Both the position numbers and the translations under genes were made by a program. Below are positions 16,228 to 24,225 of a stretch of DNA of 37,764 nt, one piece after another. Each line of letters begins with the position of its first letter. Positions within the stretch are counted from its first letter, which is position 1. The stretch comes from Alphaproteobacteria bacterium (GTDB lineage Bacteria > Pseudomonadota > Alphaproteobacteria > Micropepsales > Micropepsaceae): contig CANFDA010000005.1 of the NCBI GenBank assembly GCA_947445215.1, forward strand, positions 1 through 37,764, in the 5' to 3' direction. The notes below the pieces were generated by a model. It was not told the origin of the DNA and did not search any database. It worked only from the letters and a program-made list of their open reading frames with translations.

Positions 16228-16257
16228 AAGGCCCGGGTGCATGCCCGGGCCTTTTTT
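16228..16257 (+). terminator. Terminator of HAO pair 2
   Basis: GGCCCGGG pairs with CCCGGGCC around a TGCATG loop, flanked by AA and TT, and is followed by six T's (16252-16257). It starts about 20 bases after the B2 stop. On the minus strand the same hairpin is followed by TTCTTTC, so it may also slow transcripts of the response regulator before they reach the kinase. Confidence 0.92.
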
Positions 16258-16289
16258 ATTCTGCCGGTTGCGGCCAGGCCAGCCGCACT

Positions 16290-16955
16290 TCACTCATTTA
16301 AAATATAGCCCGAACCTCGAATGGTGCGGATCAGTTCGTTGCGGCTTTTGCAGCCGATCTTGCTGCGCAGGCGGCTGATATGGGTCTCGACCAGATTGGT
16401 TCTGGGCATGAATGTTAAGTTCCAGACATTCTCCAGCAGCATCGCACGCGTCACCACCCGGCCGGCATTGAGCATCAGATATTCCATCAGATGGAATTCC
16501 TGGTGCTGAAGTTCGATCAGCCGTCCGTCGCGCTTCAGCGTGTGGCGGACCAGATCCATTTCCAGACTGCCAACCATGAGCGTGGAAGGCCGCATGGTGC
16601 TGCGGCGGGTGATGGCATTCAGCCGGGCGATCAGCTCCGTCGCCGCAAAGGGCTTGGTCAGATAATCGTCGGCGCCGCCTTCCAGTCCCTGCACGCGATC
16701 GGCGATCGAAACCATGGTAGTGAGAAACAGGATCGGGGTTTGCAGGCCTTCCTGGCGCAGCGAGCGCACGACGCTGAGCCCGTCCTTGCCCGGCAGCATG
16801 CGGTCCACGATCAGCGCTTCATGCCCGCCCTTGCGGGCCCGGGCTTCGCCGTCGGGGCCGGTATAACTTTCCTCCACCTCATAGCCGTTGGAGCGCAGAT
16901 GAAAGGAGATGTGCTCGGCTGTTTGCCGGTCATCCTCTATGAGCAAGACTTTCAT
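16290..16955 (-). CDS. OmpR-family response regulator
   Basis: The product has 221 residues from the ATG at 16955; in-frame ATGs at 16961, 16970 and 16973 are alternatives, and GGGG nine bases before 16955 favours the short form. The receiver domain has the acidic pair in IEDD, the phosphate-accepting Asp51 in VDRMLPGKDG, Thr in LFLTTM and Lys in LTKPF. The C-terminal half is a winged helix of OmpR type (LMEYLMLNAGRVVTRAMLLENVW, ETHISRLRSKI, IRTIRGSGYIL). It should bind DNA after phosphorylation. Its probable kinase is 2.7 kb away on the same strand, beyond HAO pair 2. It is divergent from the NHL propeller gene at 17197, so it could control that gene, the HAO pair, or both. Confidence 0.93.
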   Translation of the reverse strand: MKVLLIEDDRQTAEHISFHLRSNGYEVEESYTGPDGEARARKGGHEALIVDRMLPGKDGLSVVRSLRQEGLQTPILFLTTMVSIADRVQGLEGGADDYLTKPFAATELIARLNAITRRSTMRPSTLMVGSLEMDLVRHTLKRDGRLIELQHQEFHLMEYLMLNAGRVVTRAMLLENVWNLTFMPRTNLVETHISRLRSKIGCKSRNELIRTIRGSGYILNE

Positions 16956-17137
16956 CGTCATAGGCCCCATCACGTTACGTCACGATGATGGACGGACATT
17001 GGCGGCAGTCAATGCGAGGATGAAATCAGGGCCAAAATTGCTGCCCAGGAAGGTTTTCTGGGCCCATGGCCTAGATTTCTGGTCATCACACCCGGGCGTA
17101 TAACATTGGCTAGCACCAAGATTGCTTTCCGGCGGAT

Positions 17138-17166
17138 TTGACTTCCCGGCAAAGTCCGGAAAAGCT
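17138..17166 (+). promoter_or_regulatory. Possible promoter of the NHL-propeller gene
   Basis: TTGACT (17138-17143) is followed after 17 bases by AAAGCT, and CCGGAAAA overlaps the spacer end. It lies 59 bases before the ATG. The layout matches the element before HAO pair 2. Confidence 0.35.
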
Positions 17167-17196
17167 GAAAAAAATTCCAACTGGGGAACGCATACC

Positions 17197-18726
17197 ATGA
17201 AATTCATTCGTCCTGCTCTGACGCTCCTGCTCGTCCCCGCCACATTCGCACTTGCAGCATTGGCGTATCCCGTCTGGGCGCAGAGCGACGCAGACATGAC
17301 GCGCCGCAGCATCACGCAGATGCAGAAGGATACCGGCGTCTACAACCGGCCTGCGACGGCGCGCACCCCCAACTTCGCCAGTGATCCCGGCTGGCCGCAG
17401 GTGCTGCCGAACAGCTGGCGCTTGGGCCAGGTGTCCGGCCTGTTTGTCGATCACCACGATCACATCTGGGTCCTTAACCGCCCCCGCTCCATGACCGACC
17501 AGGAATCCGGCCTCGAAGGTCCGGTGCCCGGTGCGACCAACGAGACTGGCGTACCGATCAACGGCCTGGGCTTCGCGCGTCCCTATGGCCCCACTTCCGA
17601 TTGCTGCAAGGCCGCGCCGTCTGTTCTGGCCTTCGACGCGTCCGGCAAACTGCTGCGGTCTTGGGGTGGCCCCGCCGATCCTGGCTGGCTGGCCAAGCAT
17701 TGCCGCGAAGCCGATGGCTGCGTCTGGCCCAACAACGAGCACGGCATCTATGTCGATCACCAGGACAATGTCTGGCTTTCCGGAAATGGCGGCGGTGGTC
17801 TGGCCCCGGGTGCGACGCCGCCCCCAGCAGCGGCCGGGCGTGGCGGGCGCGGCAACACCCCCTGGACCACGCATGGCCCAGGAAATGACGGCTTTGTGCT
17901 GAAGTTCGACCGCGACGGCAATTTCAAGATGCGCGTCGGCGGCCTGCCTACCGGCATCAACACCAATGACAGGGACGGCGGCATCAACGCCACCCCGGTT
18001 CTGAACCGCGCCACCGATATGGTGGTCGATCCCAAGACCAATCGGCTCTACGTCTCGGACGGTTACACCAACCGCCATGTCCTGATCATCGACGCCAACA
18101 CCGGCAAGTACATCGGCTCCATCGGCGCCTATGGCAACAATCCGGTGGACGACAAGGCCGCTGGCGACGCGGGCAGCTTTGCCGCCGACCGTGCCCGCGG
18201 CAACCGCAAGCCTGCCTTCTTCCGGACCCCGGTGCACTGCGTGAAGATCGCAAATGACGGCAAGCTGTATGTCTGCGACCGCGGCAACAACCGCATCCAG
18301 GTCTTTAATGCGCTCGACCCTAATCTTGGCCAGCCCTGCACCAATCCCCAAGGCGTGGCGGGCCGTTGCGGCTTCCTAGCCGAGCAGTTCATCAGCGAGA
18401 TGACCAACACCTCGATCCCGGGCACCGCGGTGTCGGTCAATTTCTCGACCGATGCGGCGCAGAGCTGCCTCTATGTTGGCGACAACTCCAACATGACGAT
18501 CTACATCCTCAACCGCAGCACCTTGCAGGAGCTGGGGCGTCTTGGCCGCAGCGGCACCCAGCTGGGCCAGTTCCATTGGCTGCACAATGTTAGCACCGAC
18601 ACGCGCGGCAATATCTACACCGCGGAAGTCGATACCGGTAAGCGCATCCAGAAGTTCACCCGCTCCGGCCAGGCCGGCTGCAGCGGAACGGGCCACTCCG
18701 TCGTAGGTGGCGTGCCAGGCAACTGA
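17197..18726 (+). CDS. Exported NHL-repeat beta-propeller protein
   Basis: The product has 509 residues. The ATG at 17197 follows GGGGAA and gives a signal peptide (MKFIRPALTLLLVPATFALA, with VWAQ near the cleavage site). The mature protein has repeated NHL-type strands: GLFVDHHDHIWVLNRP, GIYVDHQDNVWLSGN, DMVVDPKTNRLYVSDGYTN, VKIANDGKLYVCDRGNNRIQVF and VSTDTRGNIYTAEVDTGKRIQKF. A Pro/Gly/Arg insert (APGATPPPAAAGRGGRG) resembles the low-complexity stretches in the B proteins and in the ThuA-like protein. Several Cys residues (CC, HC, CVW) suggest disulfides outside the cytoplasm. Enzyme activity cannot be read from the motifs. Peptidyl-alpha-hydroxyglycine lyase-like and lactonase-like proteins share this fold. 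A terminator follows. Confidence 0.75.
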   Translation: MKFIRPALTLLLVPATFALAALAYPVWAQSDADMTRRSITQMQKDTGVYNRPATARTPNFASDPGWPQVLPNSWRLGQVSGLFVDHHDHIWVLNRPRSMTDQESGLEGPVPGATNETGVPINGLGFARPYGPTSDCCKAAPSVLAFDASGKLLRSWGGPADPGWLAKHCREADGCVWPNNEHGIYVDHQDNVWLSGNGGGGLAPGATPPPAAAGRGGRGNTPWTTHGPGNDGFVLKFDRDGNFKMRVGGLPTGINTNDRDGGINATPVLNRATDMVVDPKTNRLYVSDGYTNRHVLIIDANTGKYIGSIGAYGNNPVDDKAAGDAGSFAADRARGNRKPAFFRTPVHCVKIANDGKLYVCDRGNNRIQVFNALDPNLGQPCTNPQGVAGRCGFLAEQFISEMTNTSIPGTAVSVNFSTDAAQSCLYVGDNSNMTIYILNRSTLQELGRLGRSGTQLGQFHWLHNVSTDTRGNIYTAEVDTGKRIQKFTRSGQAGCSGTGHSVVGGVPGN

Positions 18727-18754
18727 GTTTCGCGTCAGCAGAACGGTTCAATCA

Positions 18755-18789
18755 ACGGCCATGGCAGTCCCTGCTATGGCCGTTTTTTT
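18755..18789 (+). terminator. Terminator of the NHL-propeller gene
   Basis: A 12-bp stem (18755-18766 with 18772-18783, one G-T pair) with a GTCCC loop is followed by a run of T's to 18789. It starts 28 bases after the stop codon. Confidence 0.9.
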
Positions 18790-18871
18790 GCCGGACTTCT
18801 CTGCCAGAAATAGGCCGCAAGCCGTACTGAATTGAACGCCACGCCACGCTAGGCTCCGAGGAAGGCCTTCC

Positions 18872-19267
18872 ATGAAACCGCATCTGCTCGCGCCGCCCTT
18901 TTCGCGCTGGCCGTGCCGGTGCAGGCACCGACGCCGCTTGCCACCACCCTTGCTGCCGATGGACAGGCGGTGGTGGTCAGCGCCGAACAGATCGCCAAAT
19001 CTGATCGCGACGGCGCGCGCCGCCTATGATGCCTCCAGTCCCAAGAACCCGAATGTGCGCAAGAATGGCGGCGAGCTGCGTATCGCGGTGGAAAATCTGC
19101 ACGGCCTGTGCGGCGGCGTGCTGGAGATGACCCTGGACGGCCAACTCATAGGCGCGGTGGCGGGCATCCCGCTTACGGCGAGCCAGCATGGCGTGCGCGT
19201 TGTCATCCGCCCGCGGGGCGCGGTGTGCCACGAGCCGTCGCGTTCAAAGAGTTTCGCGGCCCGCTAG
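18872..19267 (+). pseudogene. Small exported protein gene with two offsetting frameshifts
   Basis: Read straight from the ATG at 18872, the first 45 residues are a basic, Pro-rich string that looks like the wrong frame. In the +2 frame, bases 18886 to about 18999 encode a convincing signal peptide and start (ARAALFALAVPVQA, then TTLAADGQAVVVSAEQIAK). From about 19001 the original frame gives a natural continuation (LIATARAAYDASSPKN and on to the stop). One missing base near 18875-18885 and one extra base near 19000 would therefore restore a protein of about 131 residues. I recognise no family. Either the gene is broken or the sequence has two errors here. It lies between the NHL terminator and a converging esterase gene. 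Confidence 0.45.
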
Positions 19268-19268
19268 A

Positions 19269-20285
19269 TCAGCGCGGGTAGCCTTTAAAGGTCCATTCCA
19301 GCGATTCCGGTAGGGTTTGCGTGATCGCCCGGTTATCGCAATGGCCAGTGTTGCGCGAGAAGACGTAGCGATAATCATAGCTCTTGGCCTTCAACGCTGC
19401 CGCCATGCGCTGGTTGGCCATGGGCCAATTGTGCCAGCTCTTCTCTGGATCGGTGGCGTGATTGTCATTCTCGCTGACATGCATCCAGATGCGGATCGGC
19501 TTTTTGGCCGCATTGGGGATCAGTTTGGCGTGATACTCCCAGGCGCCGCGAGGCGTCTGGGGATTTTCCGGCGAAGCCTGATTTACGAAGGTGCCGGAGT
19601 AACTCAGCACACGGCTGAACCATTCGGGATGATACCAGGCCGCCGTCCAGGCCGCCGCCGCACCGCTGCTGCAGCCGCCGATGGCGCGGCCTTCGCGGTC
19701 GTTGGTGAAGGTGATGTTGCCTTCGCGTGCGGCGCGGGGCAGCACTTCGGTCTGGATGAATTCGGCATAGCGGCCGTCCAGCGTGTCATATTCCAGGCCG
19801 CGCTGGGAATTCTGCGCATCGCTGCCGCCGGAATTGACGAAAAGCACCGCGATGGCGGGAATTTTCTTCTGCGCGATCAGGCTGTCCAGCACAGGCGCCA
19901 TGCGCGAGACGTAACCGACGCCATCCTGGAACACCAGGAACGGCAAGGTGGGCGGCGGCGCGCCGGGTCTACGTGTGAGGCCCGGCGGCACATAGAGCAC
20001 AACCTTGCGCGCGTAAGCCTGCGCGCGTGAATTGCCTTCCAGCGGCGCCGCCATGCGGTTGCCCCACGGGTCGCGGCGCGCCATCGTTTCATTATCGATG
20101 CGCGCGATGCCGGGATAGATCTTGCTGTCGGCCGACTCCATGGTGAAAGGCACCAGCGCACCCCGGGGAGTTCCCATTTCCTGCGCATAGTCCGGCCCGA
20201 TGGTGGCCTCCGACTGGTCCGGGACCTGGGCCAACAGCGGCGTCGCCGCCAGCAGAAGGGCCGAAATGACGGCAAGTCTTTTCAT
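19269..20285 (-). CDS. Exported esterase of the enterochelin-esterase-like family, copy 1
   Basis: The product has 338 residues. The ATG at 20285 follows GGGAGAGAG and gives a signal peptide (MKRLAVISALLLAATPLLAQ). The alpha/beta-hydrolase domain has the nucleophile elbow GGCSSGAAAA (Ser in G-C-S-S-G) and a likely catalytic His in NTGHCDNRA; the acid may lie in VSENDNH. The oxyanion strand is FLVFQDGVGYV. It resembles the Fes/IroE and esterase D group (Pfam putative esterase), which cleaves esters of siderophores, feruloyl sugars or similar. A second copy lies at 31447-32598 with the same IGPDY and DSKIYPG opening motifs. It is divergent from the DUF1592 gene, with a palindrome between the two. 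The substrate is unknown. Confidence 0.82.
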   Translation of the reverse strand: MKRLAVISALLLAATPLLAQVPDQSEATIGPDYAQEMGTPRGALVPFTMESADSKIYPGIARIDNETMARRDPWGNRMAAPLEGNSRAQAYARKVVLYVPPGLTRRPGAPPPTLPFLVFQDGVGYVSRMAPVLDSLIAQKKIPAIAVLFVNSGGSDAQNSQRGLEYDTLDGRYAEFIQTEVLPRAAREGNITFTNDREGRAIGGCSSGAAAAWTAAWYHPEWFSRVLSYSGTFVNQASPENPQTPRGAWEYHAKLIPNAAKKPIRIWMHVSENDNHATDPEKSWHNWPMANQRMAAALKAKSYDYRYVFSRNTGHCDNRAITQTLPESLEWTFKGYPR

Positions 20286-20399
20286 GACGCTCTCTCCCAA
20301 AAGTCGTTTCACAAAGCTGCCGTTCGCGGCATTTTCGTTTCGCGGTCGCAACAAGCGTCTGCAACTATCGCGTTGTTTTCCATGGATAGGCCGCGGATA

Positions 20400-20412
20400 C
20401 TTGTCTGACAAG
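20400..20412. promoter_or_regulatory. Palindrome CTTGTC-T-GACAAG, possible operator
   Basis: A perfect 13-bp palindrome lies in the gap between the divergent esterase (start 20285) and the DUF1592 gene (start 20482). TTGTC-N-GACAA resembles operators of GntR-type regulators, which is a family-level comparison only. TTGTC and GACAA half-sites also occur upstream of the second esterase (31378-31382 and 31406-31410). Confidence 0.35.
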
Positions 20413-20481
20413 GAGGCGGGACTCGCCTCAGAACGACAAGCGCTGGCGGACGGGAAGCCGACCGGCACGAGGAAACGTAAC

Positions 20482-22893
20482 GTGACTGCTGGCCGTGACA
20501 GGCATTTCCGTCTCGCAAAGGCGCTGGTGGCATCATCCTGCGCGGTGGCGATTGCCGCCGGGGGGTTCGCCCTTTTGGGCCGCGCCACAGCGCAGGTCGC
20601 GCCCGCGCCGGATCACCAGCGCGTGCTGACGCAATATTGTCAGGGCTGCCACAACGACACCTCCAAGGCGGGCAATTTCTCGGTGCAGGCCTTGCGCACC
20701 GCCGATCCCGCCGCTCACCCCGACGCCTTCGAGAAAGTGCTGCGCAAGGTTCAGCTGGGCGAGATGCCGCCACGCGGCAGGCCTGCGCCACCCAAGCAGA
20801 CGCTGCAGCAATTCACTTCTTATCTGGCCGGATCGCTGGATCGCAGCGCCGCCGCCAAGCCCGATCCCGGCCGCGCTACCCTGCGCCGTCTCAACCGCGT
20901 CGAATACGCCAATGCTGTGCGCGACCTGCTCGATCTCGACATCGATGTGAGCAAGGACCTCCCGGCCGACGATACCGGCCATGGCTTCGACAATATCGCC
21001 GAAGTGCTCACTGTCTCGCCGACGCTAATGGATCGCTATATCCGTGTTGCGGGCCGCGTCAGCCGCACCGCCACGGGTCTGGCCTCGCGCGCGCCGGTCA
21101 CCACCGATTTCCGCCCGGTGCAGGACCCCTATATCAACCAGCGCGCCAGCGATGTGCTGCCGCTGGATTCGCGCGGCGGCGGCGCCTTTCCGTTTCATGC
21201 GCCCTATGACGGCAGCTACCGGATCACGGTGGACATCAACCAGGCGTCGGGCACCGAAACGCGCCGCCTGCCGGAAAACCGCATCGAAATGACGGTGCCG
21301 CTGACTGCGGGCCAGCACAGCATCGGCGCGTCCTTCCCGCGGCGCTTGACGCTGGAACAGTCGCTGGTGCCGCTGACGCCGCAAACGCTGCGCGGTACCC
21401 GGCCCAGCACCAAGCCCGCCGATATTGCGCTGGATATCCATGTCGATGGCGCGCGGGTGAAGCGCCTGATGGTAGCAGCGCATGCCTCTGGCGTGATCGA
21501 CACCGGCGAACTGTCGCCGCAAGTGGTCTATGCCCGCGATGTGCAGCAGATTTCGGTGCAGGGTCCGATCAATCCCAAGGGTGCGGGCTCCACCCCCAGC
21601 CGCCGCCGGATTTTCTCCTGCCGTCCCTCCGCGAGCCTAGCGGAAGCGGCCTGCGCCCGCTCCATCCTTGCGCGGCTGGCGCGCCACGCCTATCGCCGCC
21701 CTGTCACCGATTCCGACCTGGCGCCGCTGCTGAAGATGTATGCGCAAGGCCGCCTGGATGGTGGCTTCGAAAACGGGATCGAGGCGGCGGTCCAGATGGT
21801 GCTGGTCTCGCCGCATTTCATTTTTGTGCGCGAGGCCGATCCCGCCGGGGCCCCGCCAGGCGCGGTGCATCGCCTGGACGACCTGGAACTGGCAATGCGC
21901 CTGTCGCTCTTCCTCTGGAGCAGCATTCCAGATGCGCCGCTGCTGGCGCTGGCGGAAAAGAACCAGCTCGGCAATCCCGCCATCCTCAAGCGCGAAGTGA
22001 CGCGCATGCTGGCGGACCCCAAGGCGGAGGCCCTGACGCAGAATTTCGCCGGCCAGTGGCTCTATCTGCGCCGTCTCGAATTCCAGACGCCGGACAAGCT
22101 GGCCTTCCCGGCGTTCGACACGCGGCTGCGCGGCGCGATGCTGACCGAGACCAACCTGTTCTTCGACTCGGTGGTGCGCGAGAACCGCAGCGCCACCGAC
22201 CTGCTCGATGCCGACTATACCTTCCTCAACCAGCGTCTGGCCGAGCATTACGACATTCCCGGCATCTACGGCTCCAGCTTCCGCCGGGTGACGCTGGACG
22301 AGGGCAGCAATCGCGGCGGCCTGCTGGGACAGGCCAGCATCCTGACCGTGACCTCCTACAATGACCGCACCTCCATCGTGCTGCGCGGCAAGTGGATTCT
22401 GGACAATCTGCTCGCCGCGCCGCCGCCGCCGCCGCCCGCCAACGTACCGCCGCTGGAAGACGTGAAGGGCGCCAAGCTGCTGACCGTGCGCGAGCAGATG
22501 GAACTGCATCGGGCCAACCCGGTCTGCGCCTCCTGTCATTCCCGCATGGACCCGCTGGGCTTCGCGCTGGAGAATTTCGACGCAGTGGGCGCCTGGCGCC
22601 AGACGGTCAGCGGCAGGAAGATCGATGTCGCCACCGAAATGTCCGACGGCACCAAGTTCGAAGGCCCCAAGGGCCTGCGGACGGTGCTGCTTGCGCGTAA
22701 GGATGCCTTCGTGGAAGCCTTCACCGAGCGGCTGATGACCTACGCCCTAGGCCGCGGCGTCACGGGGGCCGACATGCCCGCCATTCGCGCCGTGCGCGAT
22801 GCGGCAGCGAAAGACGATGACCGCATCCACGCCATCATTCTTGGCATTGTTCAGAGCGTACCTTTCACGATGAGAAGGACACCACAATCATGA
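20482..22893 (+). CDS. DUF1592-type cytochrome c protein (PSD1 group)
   Basis: The product has 803 residues. The GTG at 20482 is chosen because GAGGAAAC lies eight bases ahead and a signal anchor follows (ALVASSCAVAIAAGGFALL). The domain order is that of the DUF1587/1595/1592/1588/1585 proteins: a first haem site (YCQGCHN), then TLRRLNRVEYANAVRDLL, then HFIFVREAD with LAMRLSLFLWSSIPD, then SYNDRTSIVLRGKWILDNLL, a second haem site (CASCHSRMDPLGFALENFD), and a C-terminal FTERLMTYALGRG block. These proteins are common in planctomycetes, acidobacteria and some proteobacteria, and no activity has been firmly set. An exported redox or polymer-related role is usually supposed. The stop overlaps the start of the DUF1552 gene by four bases (ATGA). 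Confidence 0.88.
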   Translation: MTAGRDRHFRLAKALVASSCAVAIAAGGFALLGRATAQVAPAPDHQRVLTQYCQGCHNDTSKAGNFSVQALRTADPAAHPDAFEKVLRKVQLGEMPPRGRPAPPKQTLQQFTSYLAGSLDRSAAAKPDPGRATLRRLNRVEYANAVRDLLDLDIDVSKDLPADDTGHGFDNIAEVLTVSPTLMDRYIRVAGRVSRTATGLASRAPVTTDFRPVQDPYINQRASDVLPLDSRGGGAFPFHAPYDGSYRITVDINQASGTETRRLPENRIEMTVPLTAGQHSIGASFPRRLTLEQSLVPLTPQTLRGTRPSTKPADIALDIHVDGARVKRLMVAAHASGVIDTGELSPQVVYARDVQQISVQGPINPKGAGSTPSRRRIFSCRPSASLAEAACARSILARLARHAYRRPVTDSDLAPLLKMYAQGRLDGGFENGIEAAVQMVLVSPHFIFVREADPAGAPPGAVHRLDDLELAMRLSLFLWSSIPDAPLLALAEKNQLGNPAILKREVTRMLADPKAEALTQNFAGQWLYLRRLEFQTPDKLAFPAFDTRLRGAMLTETNLFFDSVVRENRSATDLLDADYTFLNQRLAEHYDIPGIYGSSFRRVTLDEGSNRGGLLGQASILTVTSYNDRTSIVLRGKWILDNLLAAPPPPPPANVPPLEDVKGAKLLTVREQMELHRANPVCASCHSRMDPLGFALENFDAVGAWRQTVSGRKIDVATEMSDGTKFEGPKGLRTVLLARKDAFVEAFTERLMTYALGRGVTGADMPAIRAVRDAAAKDDDRIHAIILGIVQSVPFTMRRTPQS

Positions 22894-24218
22894 TGATCAC
22901 GCGCAAGCCGCTCGCCCGCCGCACGCTGCTTCGGGGGCTTGGCGTCAGTCTGGCGCTACCGCTGCTGGAAGGAATGAGCGTCTCGGTGAAGGCGGCCGAG
23001 GCCACTGCCGCGACGCGCAAGCGCCTGGCGGTGCTTTACCTGCCCAACGGCATGATCATGCAAAACTGGACGCCGGCAGAGCTGGGCGAAAACTATGCGA
23101 TGTCGCCGATCCTGAAGCCCATGACGCCGTTCCGCGACAAGTTCGTGACGATCAAGGGCCTGGACCATGTGATGGCCGAGGCGATGGGCGACGGCGCCGG
23201 CGATCATGCCCGCTGCTGCGCCACCTTCCTGACTGGCGTGCATATCTACAAGAGCGACGCGGTTCTGCTGAATGGTCCGTCGATGGACCAGATCGTGGCG
23301 AAGAAGTTCGGGCAGCAGACCCAGATCGCCTCGCTGGAACTGGGCCTGGATCAGCCGAGCATGGTGGGGTCCTGCGACAGCGGTTACAGCTGCGCCTACA
23401 ACAACACCCTGTCCTGGACCGGCCCGAAAACGCCGCTGCCGATCACGGTCAATCCGCGCGAGGTCTTCGAGCGCCTGTTCGGCGACGGTGACCTGGCCGA
23501 CGCCGCCACCCGCCGCCGCCAGTTTCTGCGCCAGGCCAGTCTGCTGGATTTCGTGGCGCAGGATGCTAAGCGCTTCGCCACGAATCTGGGCGCGGGCGAC
23601 AAACAGAAGCTGGACGAATACATGACGGCGGTGCGCGATGTGGAGCGCCGCATTCAGATGGCGGAAACGCAGAATGTGGTGGCGCTACCCAAGATGGCGC
23701 GGCCATCCGGCATCCCGGAAAGCTATTCCGCCTATGCCCGGATGATGATCGACCTGCAGGTGCTGGCGATGCAGGCCGACCTCACCCGCGTCACTACCTT
23801 CATGCTGGGCCGCGAATCCGGCGCCCGCTCTTATCCGGAAGCCGGCGTGGCCGATGGCCACCATCCGCTCAGTCATCATGTCAACAACGCGCAGAAGATG
23901 GCCGACCTGACCAAGATCAACACCTATCACATGGAGCAGGTGGCCTATTACTTCCAGCGCATGAGCGAGACGATGGACGGCCAGTCCAGCCTGCTGGACA
24001 CCAGCCTGGTGCTGGCGGGCGCTTCGCTGGCCGACCCCAACCGGCATGAGCATCGCAATCTGCCCATCCTGCTGGGCGGCGGCTTGGTGCAGGGCAACCG
24101 CCACATCGACGCCAAGCAGATTCCGATGTCCAACCTGATGCTCACCATGATGGACCGGCTGGGCGTCGAGGAAGCGAAATTGGGCGACAGCACCGGCCGC
24201 ATGGCCGGTCTGGTCTGA
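22890..24218 (+). CDS. DUF1552 Tat-exported protein
   Basis: The product has 442 residues and overlaps the DUF1592 gene by four bases. The start MMITRKPLARRTLLRGLGVSL carries a twin-Arg motif (ARRTLLRG) and a hydrophobic run. The body matches the DUF1552 family, with motifs such as LYLPNGMIMQNWTP, GDHARCCATFLTGV, the Cys pair in GSCDSGYSCAYN and DGHHPLSHHVNN. The His/Asp-rich segments and a fold related to alkaline-phosphatase/sulfatase-like proteins suggest a metal-binding hydrolase, but this is not proven. DUF1592 and DUF1552 proteins are usually encoded side by side and probably act together outside the cytoplasm. The ankyrin gene follows after seven bases. Confidence 0.88.
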   Translation: MMITRKPLARRTLLRGLGVSLALPLLEGMSVSVKAAEATAATRKRLAVLYLPNGMIMQNWTPAELGENYAMSPILKPMTPFRDKFVTIKGLDHVMAEAMGDGAGDHARCCATFLTGVHIYKSDAVLLNGPSMDQIVAKKFGQQTQIASLELGLDQPSMVGSCDSGYSCAYNNTLSWTGPKTPLPITVNPREVFERLFGDGDLADAATRRRQFLRQASLLDFVAQDAKRFATNLGAGDKQKLDEYMTAVRDVERRIQMAETQNVVALPKMARPSGIPESYSAYARMMIDLQVLAMQADLTRVTTFMLGRESGARSYPEAGVADGHHPLSHHVNNAQKMADLTKINTYHMEQVAYYFQRMSETMDGQSSLLDTSLVLAGASLADPNRHEHRNLPILLGGGLVQGNRHIDAKQIPMSNLMLTMMDRLGVEEAKLGDSTGRMAGLV

Positions 24219-24225
24219 GGCTGCG

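Noticed and set aside
17197-18726. Peptide-amidating lyase for the NHL propeller
   Set aside because: The NHL fold is shared by peptidyl-alpha-hydroxyglycine lyases, but the zinc and catalytic residues cannot be pointed out and no monooxygenase partner is present.
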